In this document: piece after piece, positions 16,803 through 25,574 of the stretch
Numbering within the stretch: position 1 is the stretch's first letter
Layout: each line of letters opens with the position of its first letter
Assembly: GCA_035548415.1 (NCBI GenBank)
Contig: DASZTA010000044.1
Span: forward strand, 53,020-117,019
DNA length: 64,000 bases
Direction of reading: 5' to 3'
From: PMG-095 sp035548415
Lineage (GTDB): Bacteria; Myxococcota_A; Polyangia; Polyangiales; Polyangiaceae
Position numbers and translations under genes: made by a program
Notes under the pieces: generated by a model
Told to the model about the DNA's origin: nothing
Database searches by the model: none
The model's input: the letters and a program-made list of their open reading frames with translations, nothing else

Positions 16803-16998
16803 GTCACGCGCGCCGGTCCAGGCCGCGCGAGCCCGGAGCGTAGAGCACTGGATTGTGGCTCCGGTGGTCGCGGGTTCGTCCTCGCTCACCCCCGCCATCG
16901 GATTCACGATCCGCAGCGCCGGTGCTGAATCAATGGCGGATGCGGGTTTTCGCAGCGTGATCGCCCCTGGCGTTGCCCCCGGCGAGGTGCGTCCGTGA
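16789..16998 (+). CDS. Possible small coupled ORF over a tRNA-like sequence
   Basis: A 69-codon frame that would start at TTG 16789, nine bases after an AAAGG-like ribosome site, and ends overlapping the next GTG by 4 nt, in keeping with the coupled gene chain. The product is unrecognised. The same DNA (16831-16885) strongly resembles a tRNA-His, so the frame may be incidental. Confidence 0.3.
   Translation: MKPSESRAPVQAARARSVEHWIVAPVVAGSSSLTPAIGFTIRSAGAESMADAGFRSVIAPGVAPGEVRP
16831..16885 (+). other. tRNA-His-like sequence (partial or degenerate)
   Basis: The DNA has a complete histidine-type anticodon arm: stem 16848-16852 with 16860-16864, loop TTGTGGC with anticodon GTG at 16855-16857. 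A T-arm follows (GCGGG 16870-16874 with CTCGC 16881-16885, loop TTCGTC), and a D-arm half AGAGC precedes it. It lines up closely with bacterial tRNA-His from the D-loop to the T-loop. The acceptor stem cannot be paired and the T-loop is one base short, so it is probably a degenerate tRNA carried by the element. Confidence 0.5.
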
Positions 16999-17567
16999 CC
17001 CTGCGCAACGGCCACGGCAAGGGCGCCGGCACGCCGCGCGTCGAGGTGCTACCACCCGACGAGCTCCCGGCCGCTACCCCTGCGCTTACGGCCCGTCCTG
17101 ACCGCGACGCGAGCGGTCGCTTCGTGAAGGGCAATGCGGCAGGCATCGCCAAGCGCGTTAAACCGGGCGTACGCGGCGCTTTGGGCCTCGACCAGTCCGA
17201 CCCTCGTTACCGCGTGTTCGCGCGCTGGGGAGCCCGTTACGGCGCCCACAGGAGGCGTGAGCTGGCACGTGCGCACGGCGGCGAGATCAGCGCGGGCGTG
17301 GGCGCCATCGTCGAGTCGGCCGCGCAGGCCATGGCGGCCAGCCGCTTCGTGCAGTCGCTCGCTGCCGCCGCCGGCGATGCCGAGCTGTTCAAGCAGGCCG
17401 CGGCGCTGGCCAGCACGGCGCGCCAGCACGAGCTCGCCGCGTGGGAGCTCGCGGCGCGCGAGAGCAGGGCTCGCCCCAAGCGAGCGAATCACGACCCCTG
17501 GCACGTCGTCGACGACGACACGGACAGCGCCACCCCCAGCGCCTCGGCGCCCAAGGGGGGCAAGTGA
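16995..17567 (+). CDS. Element protein with 'GRFVKGN' motif
   Basis: A 190-residue protein. Near residue 36 it has RDASGRFVKGNAAGIAKR, a segment of the 'DGRFxKGNxxG' kind common at the N-terminus of small phage/terminase-associated and DUF5681-type proteins. The rest is helical and alanine-rich. The start is GTG, overlapping the preceding stop. A small-terminase-like or DNA-binding role is possible, but the large terminase lies 5 kb away. No firm assignment. Confidence 0.6.
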   Translation: MTLRNGHGKGAGTPRVEVLPPDELPAATPALTARPDRDASGRFVKGNAAGIAKRVKPGVRGALGLDQSDPRYRVFARWGARYGAHRRRELARAHGGEISAGVGAIVESAAQAMAASRFVQSLAAAAGDAELFKQAAALASTARQHELAAWELAARESRARPKRANHDPWHVVDDDTDSATPSASAPKGGK

Positions 17568-17731
17568 CTTTTGCCGCTGCTTCTAGCCATGGGAGCAACC
17601 GGACAGTGAGGACCGTCGGGACCTTGGTTCAAAAGACCGTCGATTCGGACCCGACCCTCACGAGCGACGTTCGAGTCGTCGCAGCGGCGCCAACCCCGGC
17701 CACATCGGCCAAGGAGTGCACTGACCCATGA
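17564..17731 (+). CDS. Small coupled ORF, 55 residues
   Basis: The reading frame is linked to both neighbours by 4-nt overlaps (GTGA at its start, ATGA at its end). The product is Thr/Val/Ala-rich with no recognised domain. Support comes only from the precise coupling. Confidence 0.4.
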   Translation: MTFAAASSHGSNRTVRTVGTLVQKTVDSDPTLTSDVRVVAAAPTPATSAKECTDP

Positions 17732-18177
17732 AGTTCCGCATCCAGAATCACAACCCGACCTTCGTCCTGCACCGCGAGGGTGAACCGAGCATCACGGTTC
17801 CGCACACCCAGGACGGCCCCGGCGTCGTGCTCGAGCTGCCGACGTGGGCGGTCGACGCCATCGTGTGGGGCAACCACGGCACGCCGCTGAGGTTCGTGCG
17901 AGTCGCCGACGACCACCCCGTGCACGAGCTCGATCAGCGGACTGGCATCCGCGTGGCCGTGCGTGACCGCCTCGACTGGCCACAGGACGGCTTCGAGCTG
18001 GCAGCGGGCACGACCGATCACGACAGCATCGCGGCCTGGGTGGCCACCGTGCCCGAGTCCGTGCGGCCCAAGTTGGCGCGCTTCCTCCGCGGTGACCACG
18101 TGCGGGTGCTCGACCTGAGCACGAACCCTGTCAGCAGCGTGACGGCTGCCGCGATGGCGGCGCTGGAGGCGGCGTGA
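17728..18177 (+). CDS. Hypothetical element protein
   Basis: A 149-residue protein with a beta-rich N-terminus (MKFRIQNHNPTFVLHREGEP) and alternating hydrophobic strands, suggestive of a small structural or decoration-like domain. No family is recognised. Coupled by ATGA/GTGA overlaps to both neighbours. Confidence 0.6.
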   Translation: MKFRIQNHNPTFVLHREGEPSITVPHTQDGPGVVLELPTWAVDAIVWGNHGTPLRFVRVADDHPVHELDQRTGIRVAVRDRLDWPQDGFELAAGTTDHDSIAAWVATVPESVRPKLARFLRGDHVRVLDLSTNPVSSVTAAAMAALEAA

Positions 18178-18920
18178 TTGCAGTCTCGGTCCCGTCCCTG
18201 CGCAGCAAGCTCGAGCAGAGCCTCGCCGACGCCGCGACCCTGACGCGCACGGACGCGAATCCGGACGCCTGGAAAGACCTGTACGAGCCCGTCTTTCTGG
18301 CTCGTGAGATCTGGATGGCCACGGGCGCCAAGGAAGACCGAGAGCGATTCGACGCCCTCGCTGCTGACTACCAGTCGCGCCTCGACTGCCACACCTGCAC
18401 TCCCCGCGGCGTTTGCCGCTGCACCTTCGACGACCGCGCGGACCGCACGCGCACCGACAGCATCGATACCTCACCGAAAGGCATTACGCCCATGAAACGA
18501 GACCCCTCCGAGCAAGCCAGATACGACGCGGAGCGCCGCAACGCGCTCGCGTACCTCCTCCCACCGACCGACTCGAAAACCGGCCTACCGTCGCGCCAGC
18601 CGACGGCCGAGGAGCAGGCGCGCTTCGACGCGGCGGGCCGTGAATACGACGCCCGCAAAGCGTCCGCCGCGCAGCTCCGTCGAGACCGTATGGCGCGTTT
18701 CGACGCCGAGGACGCGGAAGACGAGATCAAGAAAAAGCCCGCTTCGCCCGAAGCCACGGCCGCCGACCAGGCGCTCGAGCGCGCGCGCAAGCGAGCCAAC
18801 CACCGGGCCGCGAACGCGTGGCGCCAGCCGCTCGACAAGGAGGGACAGATGCGCCTCGACGAGGCTCGGCTGATTCGCGACGAGGACGAAGCCGGCAACG
18901 ACCCCGATTCAGCCGCGTGA
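18174..18920 (+). CDS. Hypothetical element protein with charged repeats
   Basis: A 248-residue protein. The first 90 residues include a cluster of four cysteines (LDCHTCTPRGVCRCTF), possibly a metal site. The second half is highly charged with loosely repeated segments EQARYDAERR, EQARFDAAGREYDARK and RMARFDAED, likely long helices. No recognised family. A scaffold-like role would fit the composition but is speculation. Confidence 0.55.
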   Translation: MIAVSVPSLRSKLEQSLADAATLTRTDANPDAWKDLYEPVFLAREIWMATGAKEDRERFDALAADYQSRLDCHTCTPRGVCRCTFDDRADRTRTDSIDTSPKGITPMKRDPSEQARYDAERRNALAYLLPPTDSKTGLPSRQPTAEEQARFDAAGREYDARKASAAQLRRDRMARFDAEDAEDEIKKKPASPEATAADQALERARKRANHRAANAWRQPLDKEGQMRLDEARLIRDEDEAGNDPDSAA

Positions 18921-18934
18921 AAGGAGTAAGCAAC

Positions 18935-19714
18935 ATGGACAGCCTTTATTCGAACCGACCCGGCCGCACGATCAGCGGGAATCCGCTCCGGGACGGTCCC
19001 GACCTCAACAACCCAGAGCACATGCGGTGCGCTATCGAGTTGCTGCAGAGCTCGGGCGTCGAGTTGCCCAAGCCGCTCGAGGCCGAGCTCAAGCGTCTGC
19101 AACAGGTACGCGAGGTCCGCCGTTTGCACGGCTTCGTTCTCGCGGAGGTCGAGCGCATCCACGCAGGGGAGGACGCGGCCGCTGAGCAGGCCGAGCGCGA
19201 CCGCACGGTCACGTTCCCGAGCGAGCCTGCCGCTGACTCCGACGTCTTGGTGATCGGCGAAGGCCTCAACCGGTACCCGGGCGGCGAAGACTCCGCGCGA
19301 GAGGTCGACGGCAAGATCTACCAATTCTACGCGCACAGCCTGCTGCACTTCGTGCCTCAAGAAGTCGCCGCAGCGTGGCCGCACCGTCGCGGCTTGCCCG
19401 GTCACGCGTTCACACACGGCTGGCCGACGGATTTGATTCGCTCGTACAAATACGACTTCACGCGCTTGCGGGCTGGCGGAAGTCAGGGCACGGGCCCGGG
19501 CTACAGCGAATCCGAGACCGACGAGAAGGGCCTGCTCTCGTACGTCTCGAGAATCGTTCGGGAGTGCTCGCACGTTCCGTTGCTCGAGATTTGGCTCGCG
19601 ACCGCCAAGGCTGCCGGTGACGACCTCAACGCCACGCTGGCCCGCGTGCTCGAGCAGCAGCTGGAAAAGCTCAGCAGCGCCGACGATGCCGACGACGAGG
19701 AGAGCGCGGCCTGA
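18935..19714 (+). CDS. Hypothetical element protein
   Basis: A 259-residue protein. The ATG at 18935 is preceded by AAGGAG ten bases upstream, the clearest ribosome site in this part of the chain. There is a Pro/Asn-rich start, a helical segment (PLEAELKRLQQVREVRRLHGF) and an acidic C-terminus (SSADDADDEESAA). No domain is recognised. It sits directly before the small gene and the tape-measure gene, a position often held by tail assembly proteins. Confidence 0.6.
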   Translation: MDSLYSNRPGRTISGNPLRDGPDLNNPEHMRCAIELLQSSGVELPKPLEAELKRLQQVREVRRLHGFVLAEVERIHAGEDAAAEQAERDRTVTFPSEPAADSDVLVIGEGLNRYPGGEDSAREVDGKIYQFYAHSLLHFVPQEVAAAWPHRRGLPGHAFTHGWPTDLIRSYKYDFTRLRAGGSQGTGPGYSESETDEKGLLSYVSRIVRECSHVPLLEIWLATAKAAGDDLNATLARVLEQQLEKLSSADDADDEESAA

Positions 19715-20028
19715 TGGCGAGCGAGCTTCGCCAAAACGAAACCGAAGCCCTCCAGGAGCTCTCGAGCTTCTGGGGTGGCTGCGGGATCCGCGCGGCGCTG
19801 GCGCTGGCGATTGCGCTGGCCCGGGCGCTCCAAGCTGGCGTCGACCCTGGTCCGCACTCGCCCGAGCTCGCGAAGCTCTTGGCGGGGCGCCCGCTGCTCA
19901 CGCTGGGTGAGCGCGAGATCCTGCAGGCAGTCGCGGCGCTGAACGGCACGAGCGAGCGGGCCGCGCTCGCTCACGTCATCGAGGCTGCGCGAGTCCGCCT
20001 GAAGGCCCTCGACGGGAGCGCTAGCTAA
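19714..20028 (+). CDS. Small tail-assembly-position protein
   Basis: A 104-residue helical protein immediately upstream of, and overlapping by one base (TAATG), the tape-measure gene. In tailed phages the gene pair before the tape measure often encodes a tail assembly chaperone; here this is inferred only from position. It contains an Ala/Leu-rich helix (IRAALALAIALARALQ) and no cysteines beyond one near the N-terminus. Confidence 0.5.
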   Translation: MASELRQNETEALQELSSFWGGCGIRAALALAIALARALQAGVDPGPHSPELAKLLAGRPLLTLGEREILQAVAALNGTSERAALAHVIEAARVRLKALDGSAS

Positions 20029-21749
20029 TGGCCGCCGCACTTCGTGAAATCCTCGCCGAGTACGGGTTCGCGCTCGACACCAGCCAGATCGAGTCTGCCG
20101 ACTCAATCGTGGACGGCCTCGGCGACAAGCTGGCGTCGTTCGGTAAATGGGTGGCCGCCGCTTTTGCGGTCGGCAAGGTCGTCGACTTCAGCAAGCAGCT
20201 GATCAACACGGCCGACCATATCAACGACACCGCGCAACGCCTCGGTGTCGGTACCGACGAGCTGCAGGCGTGGCAGTACGCGGCCAAGCTTTCGGGCATC
20301 GAAGCCGACGAATTCGCTTCGTCGCTGCAGCGGCTCGGCTCGGGAATCGCGGAGGCCGCCAGCGGCGCCGGCAACGCCAAGACGTTTCGCAAGCTGGGGG
20401 TCGACCTCAAGAACGCGGACGGCTCGCTCAAGTCGAGCATCCAGGTCTTCGAAGAAGCGGGGCTCGCGATCGGACAGTTGCAGAATCCCACCGAAGCCGC
20501 AGGGCTGGCGGCCGACCTTTTCGGCAAGCAGTACGCGCGCCTTCTGCCGCTCTTTCGCGAAGGCCCGCAGGGTATCGCGAAGCTCAAGAAGGAATTTCAG
20601 GACCTGGGAGGCGGGCTGTCGTCCGACTTCATCGAGCACGCGGCGGAGTTCAATGACGACCTCGACAAGCTGAGCGTGATCGGCACCTCGCTTGGGGGTC
20701 AGGTGCTCGGACCGCTGCTGCCTCTCATCACGAAGCTGGCAGAAGGGATCGCGAGCTTCGGTCGCGCTCTGGCTGGCACAAGCAAAGAGACCGACGCGCT
20801 CTCGGTCTACGGTCGCGCGTACGGGGGCATCGTGCGCATCGTTGCTCAGGCGGTGTCCGGCGTCGGCAAGTTCTCCAACGGCATGAAGTTCGCCTCGCGA
20901 ATTGCTCGTGTGCTGGTCGAGCCGCTTCTGGACATCGAGGACTTTCTCGTCTTCCTCGCCGGCGGCGACAGTGTTTTGGGCGATTGGGTCGACGAAAACT
21001 TTGGGAAGGGCTCCGCCGAAAAGGTGCGGGGCTTTTTCGGCGGCCTGGTGAAGGGCATCGACAACACGGTGTTCAAGGTCGAGTGGCTGGCGGGAAAGAT
21101 TGCCGAGTTCGGCGTCGGTGCCGTGCTCGCCGCTGGCGACGTCGAGTCCGCGTTCCTCCGAATCCCGGCAAGCTTGCAGGCTGCCTTCGATGCGATGTGG
21201 AACGCGGTGATCGACGACGCGGCCGCGGCAGTCACGAAGCTCGGCGGTGCCGTGAAAAAGCTCCCTGGCTTCGCTGATACTGGCAACTCGCTCGAGGCGG
21301 CCGGCTCGGTACTTGGCAACGCTCCGAAGCGCACAGGAGGCCTGGGGGAGCTCGCCCAGTTGCAAGCCGATGATGTTAAGCGGCACGCCGCCGGTGGCTT
21401 CCTGCTGGGTGGCATCAAGGCCGCGCTCGAGCCCAAAGCACCCGCCGACCTCGCGGCAGCGGCGGCAGCCGCTCAGGCGAACGCGAACGCACTGGCCACG
21501 TTCGTGCAGGCCACGGTGGCAGCGCGTCAAGCGCACGCGATGGGCGCACCTGGAAATGCTGCACAGGCGACCGCGAGCGCTCCGCCGCAGTGGATCGTCG
21601 ACGTGCAAGCACCGACCAAGATCGAAGTGAACGTGCCCCCTGGCGCGGACGCAGACCTTACGAAGCGTGTGGGCGATGCCACTAAGAAGGCGTCGACGCA
21701 GGCAAACAACGATCTCGCGGCGACGCTCGCCGCCTCAACGACAGGCTAA
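20028..21749 (+). CDS. Phage tail tape-measure protein
   Basis: A 573-residue protein with the typical tape-measure N-terminal pattern (FSKQLINTADHINDTAQRLG, then DELQAWQYAAKLSGIEADEF), several amphipathic/hydrophobic segments (LLPLITKLAEGIASFGRALAG) and an Ala-rich C-terminal region. Tape-measure proteins fix tail length and are ejected during infection; this one is short but looks intact. It is followed after 2 bp by the baseplate J gene. Confidence 0.82.
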   Translation: MAAALREILAEYGFALDTSQIESADSIVDGLGDKLASFGKWVAAAFAVGKVVDFSKQLINTADHINDTAQRLGVGTDELQAWQYAAKLSGIEADEFASSLQRLGSGIAEAASGAGNAKTFRKLGVDLKNADGSLKSSIQVFEEAGLAIGQLQNPTEAAGLAADLFGKQYARLLPLFREGPQGIAKLKKEFQDLGGGLSSDFIEHAAEFNDDLDKLSVIGTSLGGQVLGPLLPLITKLAEGIASFGRALAGTSKETDALSVYGRAYGGIVRIVAQAVSGVGKFSNGMKFASRIARVLVEPLLDIEDFLVFLAGGDSVLGDWVDENFGKGSAEKVRGFFGGLVKGIDNTVFKVEWLAGKIAEFGVGAVLAAGDVESAFLRIPASLQAAFDAMWNAVIDDAAAAVTKLGGAVKKLPGFADTGNSLEAAGSVLGNAPKRTGGLGELAQLQADDVKRHAAGGFLLGGIKAALEPKAPADLAAAAAAAQANANALATFVQATVAARQAHAMGAPGNAAQATASAPPQWIVDVQAPTKIEVNVPPGADADLTKRVGDATKKASTQANNDLAATLAASTTG

Positions 21750-21751
21750 AA

Positions 21752-22912
21752 ATGTCCGGACCGTTTGGTGTAACTCCGACCGGCTTCACGGCTCCGACCG
21801 AGGAAGAGCTACTCGCTTTGATCGAAGCCGACCAGCACGCCGATATCTCGGCAACGCTCGACGTCTCCGAGAGTAGCGTGCTCGGCAAGATCAATCGAGT
21901 CTTCGCGCGGCGATTCAAGGCAGCTTGGGATTCGCTCGAGCAGATCTATCACGGCTTCGACCCCGACAAGGCGACCGCAGACCAGCTCACGTCGCTTCTC
22001 AAGATCACGGGCACGCAGCGCCAAGGCGCGAGCCGCAGCGAGGTGCCCGTCGTCGTGCGGTTGAAGGCCGCAACCAAGCTCGAAGCCGAAAAGCACTTCG
22101 CCCATGTAACCGACAGGCCCGATCTCAGGTGGACACCGAAGGCGGACTTTACCGCGCCCACAGACGGCGACTTCTCGCTGCGCTTTCGTGCCGAGCAGAC
22201 CGGGCCAATCGACACGCCGGAGGATTCGATCACTGCGATCGCGACACCGCTCGTGGGTTGGGTCGCGATCGTGAGCAGCGGCGAAGTCGCGGTCGGGCAT
22301 GAAGCCGATGACGACGCGGCAGCCCGAGCGCGGCGAGAGCAGCAACTAGCTACGTTCGGCAGCGCGACCGTCGCAGGTGTGCGGTCGGACCTGTTGAAGC
22401 TCGATTCGGCAACAGCCTGCACGGTCTTCGAAAACACCAGCGACCAGACCGACGCGAACGGGATGCCTCCGCACTCAATCGAAGCGATCATTGCAGCAGA
22501 CGACGCAAGCGACGACGAGATCGCCCAAGCGCTTTTCGACACGAAGGCTGCCGGAATCACCACCGTCGGCAGCTCAAGCGGGACGGCATTCGATGCTGAC
22601 GGCGAGCCCCACGAGGTGCGCTTTTCGCGCCCGCAGCAGATACCCGTCTGGATCAGCTACGGGATCCAGCGCCTCGACGGCTACGTCAGCGACGACGTGT
22701 TCAAGGCCACGGTGGCGAGCTTACTCGATGCGCTTACTGGGCCGGGTTACAACCTCGTCGACTACGACTGCTGGAGCGTCACGCACGGGCTTGGCATTCG
22801 TGGGCGGTCAGTCACGTTCGGGCTCTCTGCAAACCCAACGAACGAAGACGCGATCCAGTTCGGTCCGCGTGAGGTGCCGCGCTTCGATGCCGGGAGGATC
22901 ACCCTCACGTGA
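21752..22912 (+). CDS. Baseplate J-like protein
   Basis: A 386-residue baseplate J/gp47-type protein, a component of contractile-tail baseplates. Signs: the N-terminal FGVTPTGFTAPTEEELL, the segment DDDAAARARREQQLA typical of the family, and the later TVGSSSGTAFDADGEPHEVRF and domain-closing strands. It lies directly after the tape-measure gene. Other baseplate genes (W, I, spike) are not recognised nearby. Its stop overlaps the terminase start by 4 nt. Confidence 0.8.
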   Translation: MSGPFGVTPTGFTAPTEEELLALIEADQHADISATLDVSESSVLGKINRVFARRFKAAWDSLEQIYHGFDPDKATADQLTSLLKITGTQRQGASRSEVPVVVRLKAATKLEAEKHFAHVTDRPDLRWTPKADFTAPTDGDFSLRFRAEQTGPIDTPEDSITAIATPLVGWVAIVSSGEVAVGHEADDDAAARARREQQLATFGSATVAGVRSDLLKLDSATACTVFENTSDQTDANGMPPHSIEAIIAADDASDDEIAQALFDTKAAGITTVGSSSGTAFDADGEPHEVRFSRPQQIPVWISYGIQRLDGYVSDDVFKATVASLLDALTGPGYNLVDYDCWSVTHGLGIRGRSVTFGLSANPTNEDAIQFGPREVPRFDAGRITLT

Positions 22913-24423
22913 AGCGTTCTCGCCCGATCCGCTTCGTTGACTTCGCGACGCGCGTACTGCGCGTCCGGCTCACGCCCGCGCAGCGGGTGCTTTGCCTAGT
23001 GGCGTTTGATGGCGTCGAGCCGGTGCAGCTCGACCCTGCAGATCGCGATCTCGCCGCGAAGCTGTTCGGGCCAGTCGACGAGATCCCGACAGCCGCCCGA
23101 GCCGTGCTGCTCGTCAAGAAGGGCGCGCGCGTGGGCGGCAGCTGGATCTTCGGCGCTCTCTATTCGCTCTGGCGCGCGCTCACGGCTGACCTCGGCGGCC
23201 TCGCTCCTGGCGAGCACGCGACGGCGTTGATCGTGGCGCCAGACACGCGGTTGGGTCGGCAGGTGCTGCGGTATGCGCTGGGCGCTGCGAAGGAAGAACC
23301 CTCGATCGCGGAGAAGATCGAGGCCGAGACCTCGGACAGCTTCGTGCTGCGCCGCTCGGACGGGCGACCCGTGGCGATCGAGGTGCTGCCGGCAACGCGC
23401 GGCGGCTCGGCTCTGCGCGGGCGCTCCCTCGTGTCGGCCGTGCTCTCGGAGGCCTCGTTCTTTCGCGACGAGTCGGCGGTTGTGAACGACACGGCGTGCT
23501 TCACGGCGGTTGCTCCTCGCGTCATGCGCGGGGGCATGGTCGTCATCGAGTCGACGCCGTGGGCCGAGCAGGGGCTGGTGTACGACCTGTTCAACGCCAA
23601 TTGGGGCGCACCCGCCACGTGCCTCGCCGCTGACGCGCCGACGTTGCTCATGCGGCCCGACCCCGAGACGGCTGCCATCGTCGAGCGCGAGCGCCTGCGT
23701 GACCCGGACAACGCGGCGCGCGAATTCGACGCGCAATTCATGAGCGGCGGGAGCTCGCTCTACTTCGGCGCCGAGCTCGCCAGTGCGCTCGACCGCGACC
23801 TCAGCGTCCGGACGTCGGCGCCCGAGGGCGCGACAGTCCAGATCGGCGGCGACATCGGGCTTTCGCGCGACGCCTCCGCTTTCTGCGCCGTGCACCGCAT
23901 GGGTGAGCACATCACGCTAGCCGACTTGCTGGAGATGCGCCCGAGGCGGCTCGGCAAAGGACGGACACAGCCGCTCAGCTTGCGCGACGTCGTGCAGCAG
24001 GGCTGCGAATTCGCCGAGCGCCACGGTCAGCGTGTCATCCACGTCGACTCTTACGTGCTGGTGCCGGCGCGCGAGCACCTCCCGCAGGGCTTCCAGCTGA
24101 AGGCGGTGGCCATGGCCAACGAGCACAAGGCCGAGCGGTACCGCCTGCTCAAGGAGAGCCTGCGAAACGAGCTCGTCCACATCCCCGGCGCGCTCGTGCG
24201 CGTTGTCACGCAGCTGGCCGACGTGGTTGCGCAACCCGGGCCCGGTGGATTGGTGCTGATCAAGCACCCGCGCCGGCAGGGCAGCCACGGCGATGCCGCA
24301 GCGGCCTTCGTGATCGCGGCTTCGAAGGCTGCGGATCGCGTGCGCGGCGCTCACTGGTTTGAGATTCGCAAACGGCAAGAGCGCCTCGCGGCGCTCGAGA
24401 AAGCAGCAGGACTCACGTCATGA
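22909..24423 (+). CDS. Phage terminase large subunit-like protein
   Basis: A 504-residue terminase-like DNA-packaging motor. Its ATPase half has a P-loop variant LLVKKGARVGGSW (about residue 67) and a Walker B-like VSAVLSEASFF, with the coupling motif VVIESTPWAEQG. The nuclease half has the first acidic strand IGGDIGLSRDASAF and a second in VIHVDSYVL. The Walker A is not canonical (GARVGGS). Position is unusual: terminase genes normally precede the head genes, whereas here it follows baseplate J and no portal is seen. Confidence 0.78.
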   Translation: MKRSRPIRFVDFATRVLRVRLTPAQRVLCLVAFDGVEPVQLDPADRDLAAKLFGPVDEIPTAARAVLLVKKGARVGGSWIFGALYSLWRALTADLGGLAPGEHATALIVAPDTRLGRQVLRYALGAAKEEPSIAEKIEAETSDSFVLRRSDGRPVAIEVLPATRGGSALRGRSLVSAVLSEASFFRDESAVVNDTACFTAVAPRVMRGGMVVIESTPWAEQGLVYDLFNANWGAPATCLAADAPTLLMRPDPETAAIVERERLRDPDNAAREFDAQFMSGGSSLYFGAELASALDRDLSVRTSAPEGATVQIGGDIGLSRDASAFCAVHRMGEHITLADLLEMRPRRLGKGRTQPLSLRDVVQQGCEFAERHGQRVIHVDSYVLVPAREHLPQGFQLKAVAMANEHKAERYRLLKESLRNELVHIPGALVRVVTQLADVVAQPGPGGLVLIKHPRRQGSHGDAAAAFVIAASKAADRVRGAHWFEIRKRQERLAALEKAAGLTS

Positions 24424-24752
24424 TTTACGCGCAAGCGCACGGCACGTTGGAATACGACGCGCAGTTTCAGCCCCCGAAGCTCGACTTTTCGGCGCGGCTT
24501 TCGTTCATTGTCTGCGTTCGCGGGCGTGGCCAAGACAGCGGCATGACTACCTATGTTCGTTGCAAGCTCATGGGGCGTCACGCTGAGGTGATGCAGCCTC
24601 ATCTTCGTCGCGGCAAGCACGTCCTCATCGGTGGCGCCCTGCAGTTGAAGCAGCGCGCGGACGGCCAAAGCTTTCTGTCGATGCGCGTCCAGACGCTTGA
24701 GCTGCTCGACCCGCGCTCGCCTAAGGCTGACTTCGACGACGAGGAGGCGTAG
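24420..24752 (+). CDS. Single-stranded DNA-binding protein-like (OB fold)
   Basis: A 110-residue OB-fold protein resembling SSB. Strands FIVCVRGRG and TTYVRCKLMG lead to the conserved 'LRRGKHVLIGGALQLKQ' turn, followed by LSMRVQTLELL and an acidic tail DFDDEEA, as in SSB C-termini that recruit partners. Coupled to the terminase gene by ATGA overlap. Likely supports replication or recombination of the element. Confidence 0.75.
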   Translation: MIYAQAHGTLEYDAQFQPPKLDFSARLSFIVCVRGRGQDSGMTTYVRCKLMGRHAEVMQPHLRRGKHVLIGGALQLKQRADGQSFLSMRVQTLELLDPRSPKADFDDEEA

Positions 24753-24933
24753 CCGTGCTACGCAGCTCGTCGGCTCGAGCAATGACGGCGCGCGGCTCGT
24801 CGACCATCCGCCAGAAGAGCTCGCCGAACTCGGGGCCCGTGAGGTCGGCATCCTGGTACCGCACCAGCAGGCGCGCCGCGCCCTCGACGTCGTGTCGCGG
24901 TGGTTCGCCGAGCGGCAAATACGAGTCGGTCAC
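24721..24933 (-). CDS. Small minus-strand protein
   Basis: A 70-residue protein starting at GTG (24933). The composition is natural (GELFWRMVDEPRAVIARAD) and ends in a basic tail. It overlaps the SSB 3' end by 32 bp in convergent orientation. Not recognised. It belongs to the only minus-strand stretch of the element, with 24977-26984. Confidence 0.45.
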   Translation of the reverse strand: MTDSYLPLGEPPRHDVEGAARLLVRYQDADLTGPEFGELFWRMVDEPRAVIARADELRSTATPPRRRSQP

Positions 24934-24976
24934 GGTTTCAAGATACGTTGTAGCGCCTGCCGGCGCAAAGGCTGGC

Positions 24977-25270
24977 TCACGGGGTGAACACCGCCCGGCT
25001 TTGACCGAGGGCCGAGGTGGCCAGGTCGAGCGCCTGGAACATCAGCTCTCGAGCACCAGGCCGCAAAGCGTCGAAGATCAAACCGTCCGTGCGCCAGCCG
25101 CCGTGGACGGCGCGCTCCAGCGGGATGCGCCCGATGACCTCGTCACGTTCCGTGACCGTCACGTCGACGCGGTTGTAAGCGAGCTTGCGGTACCGGAGAT
25201 TCACCATGCTGCGAAAGGTGACCGCGAACGCGCGGTCAGTCAAAAGGGGCTCTCCGATGCCCTTTGACAT
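24977..25270 (-). CDS. Hypothetical minus-strand protein
   Basis: A 97-residue protein with a beta-rich start (FRSMVNLRYRKLAYNRVDVTVTERD) and a helical end. The ATG is at 25270. No family is recognised. The gap of 43 bp to the 70-residue gene and same strand suggest a small operon. Confidence 0.5.
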   Translation of the reverse strand: MSKGIGEPLLTDRAFAVTFRSMVNLRYRKLAYNRVDVTVTERDEVIGRIPLERAVHGGWRTDGLIFDALRPGARELMFQALDLATSALGQSRAVFTP

Positions 25271-25338
25271 CGACGTGCTTGATGCTGACTGGCGGCGGTA
25301 CGTTGAGCCCGCTACCGATTGCCACGACGGAGGTTGCG

Positions 25339-25560
25339 ATGCAGGTAATCACGCCCGAACTCCCGAACGAACTCACGCCGGCTCTGGTCGGCAAGGCGTG
25401 CAACATGAGCCGGAGGGCTGCCAAGACCATGCTGCGGGGCGCCGGGATCGCTGAGTGCGGCGACAACGGGCGCTGGTACGTGCGGGCTGAGCTGCTTCGA
25501 GAGCGGTTGCCGGACGTGTACGACCGGGTGCGGCGGACGACTGAAGCGGAGGGGGTGTGA
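25339..25560 (+). CDS. Small excisionase/HTH-like protein
   Basis: A 73-residue protein; the ATG at 25339 has GGAGG five bases upstream, which decides the start. KACNMSRRAAKTMLRGAGI followed by GRWYVRAELLRERLP resembles MerR/Xis-like winged helix proteins where a helix-turn-helix is followed by an 'xxxxVxxxxLxxxLP' end. It is a candidate excision or regulatory factor for the element. Its 3' end is convergent with the nuclease-like gene. Confidence 0.55.
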   Translation: MQVITPELPNELTPALVGKACNMSRRAAKTMLRGAGIAECGDNGRWYVRAELLRERLPDVYDRVRRTTEAEGV

Positions 25561-25574
25561 GCTTCGCAGCCAAC

